NCBI GenBank assembly: GCA_000328365.1
Contig: KB309617.1
Location: 385,250 to 449,249, forward strand
Source of the DNA: Capitella teleta
Lineage: Eukaryota > Annelida > Polychaeta > Capitellidae
DNA length: 64,000 bases
Reading direction: 5' to 3'
Below the pieces are notes generated by a model. That model was not told the origin of the DNA. It saw only the letters and a list, made by a program, of their open reading frames with translations, and did no database searches. Shown here piece by piece: positions 58,085 through 64,000 of this stretch. A program made the translations under genes and the position numbers. Numbering within the stretch: position 1 is the stretch's first letter; each line of letters starts with the position of its first letter.

Positions 58085-58771
58085 TATATTCCTTTTTTAA
58101 CAGCTTCTTTTTCTTCCCTTTAAATACACTGTAAGTACGCAAACATCAATTACACATTTTTTTTTTTTTTTTTTTTTTTTTTTCATAATTGCTGTAAACC
58201 AGGATTCCTCAAACTCCAGCTTCTTGATCGCTTTTTACTTTTAATCTCAGCTGAGGAGTGGTAATTACAATGGAATTTTCATTTCATCCTCTCAAAACAG
58301 CAGACGGTCGATTTTTTTTGCACCATAGAAGCAAAATACAGTCAAAGCTCGTTATTGCAAACCTTCAGGGGCCATAAATATTAGTTCGTACCCTTTTACA
58401 TTTATTTGCTATTCCTCGATCGTCTTTAAATTTACCTGTAATCATATGCTCATCTTCTTGATCGATATCTTTTGGGTCGTTGTTCACTTCACAAATGTGT
58501 GTTTAATGGTTGTCATTTGTGAAGAAGCCAATTTTAGGATATGTAGCATTGTAATTATTGCACTGAACTCATCACAATGACATCAACAATAAAATTCAGT
58601 ACATTCTGCCACGAAATGGGTTCTCTTCTTGCCAACACACCCAGGCAACACAACGTGCGCCTCACGAGCTGCTGTGACGTAATTGGCTGTCTTAACCCTC
58701 GCACAAAGCTGATCAGTCAAATTGCTGTCATCGAGATCATCAACTAGCTCTAGATCTGTGATACCAGAACT
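58085..58771. other. Spacer between the convergent CCDC112 and GPCR genes
   Basis: Contains a T-run at 58159-58183. A pogo/Tigger-like left end (ACAGTCAAAGCTCGTTATTG, 58340-58359) survives without a partner. The remainder should hold the GPCR 3' UTR, reading leftward. Confidence 0.4.
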
Positions 58772-59920
58772 TCATTCAGTGCTCAGAGTGGGGCTTTGGG
58801 CTTTCGTTTCCTTGTAGCAGCATAACATCTCTTTGAGCGCGAGTCGGAATTTGGTGCCTCCCAAACAATAGAGCATGAAGTTGATGGCGTAGTTCAGAAA
58901 GAGAAGCATGCCAAGAAAAGCGTTCACCAGATATGCCAGGCAGAAGGACTCCAAGTCAACGTGAACATTCGGAAACAGCGCATTCACAATGAAAGGATAG
59001 ACAATGACTGGAAAAGTACAGAGACAGAATCCAGAGCTCATCAGGAGAAGCATGACTGTCAGCTGACTTGTCCCTGCCTTTTTCTTGATGTCGACATTTT
59101 GCTCTGGCAGCTGCATCTCGTGTTGAGACGCTTGCATCTTCTGGCGCCTGTTGTGGCTAGTTTTGAGACTCAGGGCTATGATTATGTTAGCTCCCACCAC
59201 GAGTGGAATGGGTACTCCAGCAAACAAAGAGAAGTCCACGTAGTACCATACATCGCTGATTGTACGCATGAGCTCCGTGTCCTTGCGGAGGTGGCACTCG
59301 GGAGCAATGGCATAACTTTCTCCAGCGCTCATTTGCTCAGCATTCCGATCATACCGCATCGTCCAGAAAATATGCGCATTGACCAAGAGGAAGGCCCCCA
59401 CGAGAGAGACCCAGGTCAGGGAGATGCGCTTGCGAGTCAACCAGATCTTGGCTTTTAGGGGCTGCGTCACTGTCACCGCTCTCTCCATGCTGATCATCAC
59501 GACGGTCATCGACGAAGTGTCGAACCCAACGTACGATGCAAACGAGAGAAATTGACACCCGATGTCTGTCTTCGGATCTAAGTTAATCGACACCAACGAC
59601 TTCAGCCAAAATCGAGTCAGTTGAGTGTGTAGGATGAATAAATCTGAGCATGCGAGAAGCAACATGAGAATGGTGGCTGGACTGCATTTGAAGTGGCGTG
59701 TCCTTGAAACAGCGATGACCAGGAAGTTGCCGATGGTGCCGCCGACAATCAGGACTGGAGGAAACCAGAGGTAGATCGCCACCACCATTCTGTATGACCA
59801 GATTCCGAGCATCGCTTCGATGAGGCCTTCGGATGCCGCTGTTTCTTCAGTTGATTCGATGTATGCGCTTGCCTTTGTAGCCACACCACTGAGAAGTGAG
59901 CTGGAAGTAACTGTGTTCAT
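58772..59920 (-). CDS. Class A (rhodopsin-like) G-protein-coupled receptor, orphan peptide-receptor type (382 aa)
   Basis: Seven membrane segments are visible in one coding exon. GNFLVI in TM1 (about 64-69) and LLACSDLF in TM2 (88-95) fit class A. A disulphide is predicted between C122 and C209. In place of DRY, TM3 ends SMERAVTV (ERA at 146-148). TM4 has a central tryptophan and TM5 has prolines at 237/239. TM6 reads FCLCTFPVIVYPF, and TM7 has NYAINFMLYCLGGTKFR in place of NPxxY. A CC pair (367-368) is a likely palmitoylation site. The N-x-x-I-N-F-x-x-Y-C form of TM7 is common in invertebrate neuropeptide receptors of the FMRFamide-receptor type, but the ligand is unknown. A CAG acceptor at 59928 just before the ATG and a TATA-promoter/donor pair near 61000 suggest one upstream untranslated exon. 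Confidence 0.88.
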   Translation of the reverse strand: MNTVTSSSLLSGVATKASAYIESTEETAASEGLIEAMLGIWSYRMVVAIYLWFPPVLIVGGTIGNFLVIAVSRTRHFKCSPATILMLLLACSDLFILHTQLTRFWLKSLVSINLDPKTDIGCQFLSFASYVGFDTSSMTVVMISMERAVTVTQPLKAKIWLTRKRISLTWVSLVGAFLLVNAHIFWTMRYDRNAEQMSAGESYAIAPECHLRKDTELMRTISDVWYYVDFSLFAGVPIPLVVGANIIIALSLKTSHNRRQKMQASQHEMQLPEQNVDIKKKAGTSQLTVMLLLMSSGFCLCTFPVIVYPFIVNALFPNVHVDLESFCLAYLVNAFLGMLLFLNYAINFMLYCLGGTKFRLALKEMLCCYKETKAQSPTLSTE

Positions 59921-60948
59921 TTCAAAGCTGAAATTCGAAAAATATTTGAATTTGAATTTGACATAGAATCATAGATTAGATACCTGCAAGTGAATTAATT
60001 ATGTGAAATTAGGTTTGCATTCCATACAATTTGTTTGTATATTGTGTTGCCATATATGAGTCTGTTTTCTATTCTGTCCCTTTGTTTTGATTAACTTTTA
60101 TTGTTTCATTTGTTTCTGAATTGTACAATACGAAATAAAATAATATTATTATTGTTCATTATAAATTATAATCAATTATATCATGCCCCAACATGTGTTT
60201 GTGGGCCAATCAATTTTGTTGATTTGTCAAATTCTGCCTCAGTCGAATTTGTATTTCATAAATCAATTGCCACTGGCTCGATTTATAAAGACAAACTTGG
60301 TCCCGGTGTTTTTAAATTTGATTGAACCTTGTTTTACCAGCTTTCATCCTCACAGTATAATTCATTGGTTTAATTCCTTTCAATACGTCCAGTCAGAGGG
60401 TGCCTATTTCTGTATCCATGACAACCATGCCGCTCAGGAATTAAGGGCTGATTCCAGAAAGAAACTCAAGTTACAGTGTTCAGCTAAGCACTGTATACGG
60501 GGTGATTCATAAGTATATTAATAATACAAAGTAGTATAGTATATAATATAATGAGAATTTTTTAACTTGCTTGAAGTGTTACAAAAATGCCACTCTCTAT
60601 TAAAGTTCGCGCTGTGTCTTAAAATAGTTACCGTTTATCGTTGAAGTAGCCTCTTATCAAATATATTAGGCCTTTTACCGGGTCATTTTATAGCAAATAT
60701 TCCAGAATTCTGCATTAACGATTAGAAGAATAAAATATATAAAAAAAGTGGTATACATTGTACACTGCAGAGTGTCTTCCCATTTAAATGATGCTATAAT
60801 ATCTCCTTTGTGAGCTCTGCATGCCCATGCATGGAAGTCTTCGATGCAAATCTTGATAAATATTGTTTTATGTGATCAGTCTTTGATTAGAAAATGTGAC
60901 CCATACAAGTATATATTACATATATAATGTATTATAATTAACACTCAC

Positions 60949-61020
60949 CTTTTTTTTCAAACATCCAAGTTGCAACAGCCGCTTTCAGAGACGATGCCAG
61001 TAGACGCTGGTCTTATATGC
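60949..61020 (-). promoter_or_regulatory. Probable GPCR promoter and 5' untranslated exon
   Basis: On the minus strand, TATAAG (61017-61012) lies about 30 nt upstream of a likely start near 60985. A donor AAAAG|GTGAGT closes a possible non-coding exon at 60949. The matching acceptor TTTCAG|CTTTGAAATG is at 59928, directly before the receptor's ATG. The intron would be about 1.0 kb. Confidence 0.4.
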
Positions 61021-63360
61021 TGCGCCCGTTGATAGCTCTGGGCAACCTAAAGGCGTGGTGCAATTCGCAAACAAAACTCCAGGAGAAGTTAGGTCTGTGA
61101 TCTAACTTGATTAGCCAGCCTTGTTCGTCGATCGGGGGAAGCTATATGCATGTGTACCACATTTGAGTGTTCCGTGAGAATCCAATTTCCCTTCCTTTGT
61201 GTGGATCTAACAGTGTTTGATTAGCTAACTCCAGGGTCCTAGCGAACCTTCAGTACCTTTGTTGTCACCTAGAATTGATTTCATTGTTTTATCAATATTT
61301 TCCCATCAGCATTGAAAAGTAAACGCATTATAGAGGTCGTTGCTAATGCTGAACGCGGTGCATTTTGCTCTAGCCAATCGGAACTAGGTCAGCATGATTT
61401 GGTTTTCGGCATCTCCCGACCCATTTAATAATTTGGTAATTAGGTCAAATTTTAAAGCACTGTTTTCAGAACTGCCGCAAAACAGGCGTGCATCCCATCC
61501 TTCTGGGAACAAAGTATAATTTGTGTTTAATTCCCCTACTGGGAAATATGTTTAATAATAATATACACCACGAAGCGAGTAAAAACCAAAAAATCATGAC
61601 TTTGTCGAGCGTATATGAAGTATATAGATGTGTTCGAAATGTAACCCACGGGCTTTGTTTTCGTTTGTGTTTTCTCTTGTGGGAAGAGCCACAAAAGATG
61701 CGGACAGCTGGCCGATTGTAATGACTACTAACTCAGTAACTGACTTCATAACGCTCAAGCATTCCTCGCGGGCGTGATTTGCGTTATGCTTTGGATGTAT
61801 AAATCAACAAACATCTTCTCCCGCGCCGTTCATTTCAGGGAATTCCGACACTCACGATTTCTGAGGAAGTGTCAAAAGTTCTGAAATCTGTAGGCCTACA
61901 ATACATAATTATTTATTTCTGTGCTTCTCATTCTCTCGATTTTTAAATTTGCATGAAGGTCTCTGATCAGGCTGTCAGCAGCCATAATTATTACTTGATT
62001 AGTCAATGATCAAGTAGCTGAGAAAAGTTTTTAACTCTCTTCCCTCGGCTAGAGACGCACTGGTCAAAATTTCCGGGAAACATGCAACCGAGTGACACTG
62101 AGAAGTACTCGCATTATTCGTGAGTTGTGATGTGGCGCTTCACATAATTTGTAGCCATAGTACACCATCATGCACCTTTGTCGGATCATCAGCTTTACAG
62201 TTCTCACTATAATTAACAGCATGTTTTTCACAACGATGAGAATAAAGTCAATAAATGTTTCTATGAAGGCATCACCCAACGACCTGGAAGTCATTGGACA
62301 TTTGTCACTTTTCCGTGTCTAGATGGAATAATTGGAATATATCAATAATGATATTCATATTGAAAATATTGTTTACTACTTTACATGTGTACACGCAGAC
62401 ATAATAATATAATTATCAAGAGGTAGAAAGTAAATATTTCTCAGCGCGGCTTCTCGGAAATGAGACATGACGAATTAAGAGACCAAGACGAGACATTCCA
62501 AGAAACCATACCATGACTGAATTATTCTTGGAGATACTAGTACATGGAGCATTAATTAACCTGCAATCGATAAAATTCGTTTTTTAAGATACATACAACA
62601 CAGTCTTATGAGGAGACAAAAGCGAATAGGTGCCGTAGCACAAAAGACAAAGATGACCGAATGCGCACTGTTTTGATTTCCACGGAAAGCGTGCGAAGCA
62701 AGCGAACAGCGCTTGCATACATCATTTACTAACTAGCACTTTACCAGTGGGTCGAATGTATAATCAGCTCATGTCCACTGTTCGATCATCTACGAATATA
62801 TATTTAGCAAATTGCAAGATTGCTATTTCACTTCAGCCAGTTTAATTCGATTAATAATTGAAAGTCGCTCCATGCGCCTCAAAGCGGTTGGTCCGAGCAA
62901 TCCGTTTTTATTCCTGATCACTATAGCTGGTATTTGCAACGATTATAGATTCATTACAGGGTTGAAAGCAAAAGTTATTGCAGATATAATGAATGTAATC
63001 ATGTAACCATTTATCAAATTAAATAATGGAACGAGATGTTACAATAGTTTTACATCATATTTATAAACCCGCACAGTCACAGCACTTCTTCTCGGAAGGA
63101 AAACAAAAACAGAACAAGGTGTTCCAATAAATAAATTATTCTCGGAGTTGTTTGGAGCAACCCAAAACAATCATAATATTTTTGGGAGATAATGTTGGAA
63201 AAAAAAAAAATAATAAAACAAAACAAAAACGATCTTTCGGAAGATAAAAATAAAAACATGTTTACGCTTGCGTAAATTCCACGTCAGTCCTGAATAGGAT
63301 GATGAAATGGAGCGTTCTCATATTGGTCAGGAAGCATCTGACGTCAGATGCAGAACTTAC
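61021..63360. other. Intergenic DNA, no gene recognised
   Basis: AT-rich sequence without a supported gene. A palindromic GATTAGTCAATGATCAAGTA stretch lies near 62000. The open frames here are short and featureless. Confidence 0.4.
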
Positions 63361-63508
63361 CACCCGCGATATTTTTTGCCGGGTCGGGGTCCATTGGGAA
63401 AATGCACGTGGAGTTCATTGGGACAGTATTCTTCACGTATCCAGAAGGGGAGGATATTGATAATGTCGACCTAGGTGATGTGGCTAGCCTTCTTCCAGGG
63501 CCGAAACC
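63361..63508 (-). CDS. Candidate internal exon of an unidentified gene
   Basis: A 148-bp minus-strand segment lies between a good acceptor (CTACAATTACAG|GGTTTC) and a strong donor (GGGTG|GTAAGT). It is open throughout and encodes GFGPGRRLATSPRSTL, then SGYVKNTVPMNSTCIF and PMDPDPAKNIAGG. It starts in phase 0 and ends in phase 1. The plus strand is also open, which weakens the case. No family is recognised, and the neighbouring exons would lie to the left, where I find none, and beyond the right edge. Confidence 0.25.
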
Positions 63509-63617
63509 CTGTAATTGTAGTGCATTTATGCAAATGGATATTTCAGGCACACTTATGGGCTTAATTGTATTCCATTTCGACCCCAGCAAACACAGAACGT
63601 TAGGCAAACGTGGGAGA

Positions 63618-63750
63618 CACGTGTAGGTAACCTTCCCTAACGTTACAAAATAACGTTATCTAACGTTACTCAGGATGGGGGCAATAACGTTATCTAACGT
63701 TACCATGGTAACGTTAGGTAACGTTACTGTAACGTTATCTAACGTTACAA
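63618..63750. repeat. Array of TAACGTTA palindromes
   Basis: TAACGTTA or close variants recur about ten times in 130 bp, in phrases such as ATAACGTTATCTAACGTTAC and GGTAACGTTAGGTAACGTTA. Each 8-mer is its own reverse complement, so the array can fold in many ways. A further copy (CTAACGTTAAATAA) lies at 63965-63978. Confidence 0.85.
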
Positions 63751-63759
63751 AAAATTTAC

Positions 63760-64000
63760 ACCTAACCTAACCAAAAATAACTTAACCTAACCTAACCTAA
63801 CCAAAAATAACCTGCATAGTAACATGATATACATGCACCTCATGTTGTTTTAACGAACCCTAATTAAAGCCACTGCATAACGTCTAATCTCATATTAAGT
63901 TACCAAACTTCATCAACCATTAGCTGCATATGTACAATTACCGGCACGTGTGTATCACGTTTGCCTAACGTTAAATAACCAAATATTTACACCTAACCTA
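63760..64000. repeat. Interspersed CCTAA-type repeats at the right edge
   Basis: Short runs of CCTAA (ACCTAACCTAACC) occur at 63762-63802 and again at the very end, separated by AAAAATAA and unique sequence. The element continues beyond the window. Confidence 0.7.

Noticed and set aside
58961-59458. 165-codon plus-strand frame
   Set aside because: It is antisense to the GPCR coding exon.
60183-60512. 109-codon plus-strand frame beginning with ATG
   Set aside because: Composition and lack of motifs or splice signals suggest chance; it lies in what is probably the 5' intron of the GPCR gene on the other strand.
63762-63802. A telomere or interstitial telomere array
   Set aside because: CCTAA runs are only two or three units long and interrupted, so they are not evidence of a chromosome end.

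Overview
This is AT-rich nuclear DNA from an animal. Genes are split by GT-AG introns, polyadenylation signals are AATAAA, and the DNA holds tRNA-derived SINEs, a LINE scrap, pogo and mariner transposon relics, fold-back elements and microsatellites. A homeobrain-type homeobox gene, which vertebrates lack, and the compact gene structures point to a marine invertebrate bilaterian. I cannot settle the phylum from sequence alone. Two assembly gaps lie at 25741-25790 and 42016-42172. No LTR, capsid-bearing or envelope-bearing element was recognised.

Left part (1-21 kb): the last exons of a plus-strand proline-rich gene (1-641) and a single-exon GT11 alpha-1,2-fucosyltransferase (1977-2960). Then, from about 8 to 21 kb, comes the most unusual region: a cluster of small secreted cysteine-rich peptide genes on both strands. 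Two are about 121 aa, one is 112 aa, one is decayed and one is a 5' fragment. All share a tiny intron (51-61 nt) directly after a Met-Lys start, a conserved CxxC...CxxxC core and, in the three intact genes, an AYxxC motif. The cluster is interleaved with internally deleted pogo/Tigger elements, a SINE, a 57-bp minisatellite and copied promoter pieces. Two further weak peptide-gene candidates lie in or beside it (7044-7274 and 12826-14222).

Centre (21-44 kb): the minus-strand homeobrain gene (hbn, three coding exons, 23006-28945), with a TATA/CCAAT/CRE promoter and about 15 kb of apparently gene-free DNA upstream. Its usual cluster partners rax and otp are not in the window.

Right part (44-64 kb): ordinary housekeeping genes. 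These are B3GALT6 (proteoglycan linker synthesis), ABHD17 (protein depalmitoylase), CCDC112 (centriolar-satellite/cilium coiled-coil protein, 13 coding exons) and an orphan peptide-type class A GPCR. Two fold-back elements lie directly upstream of CCDC112. The right edge holds one candidate minus-strand exon and an array of TAACGTTA palindromes with CCTAA-type repeats.
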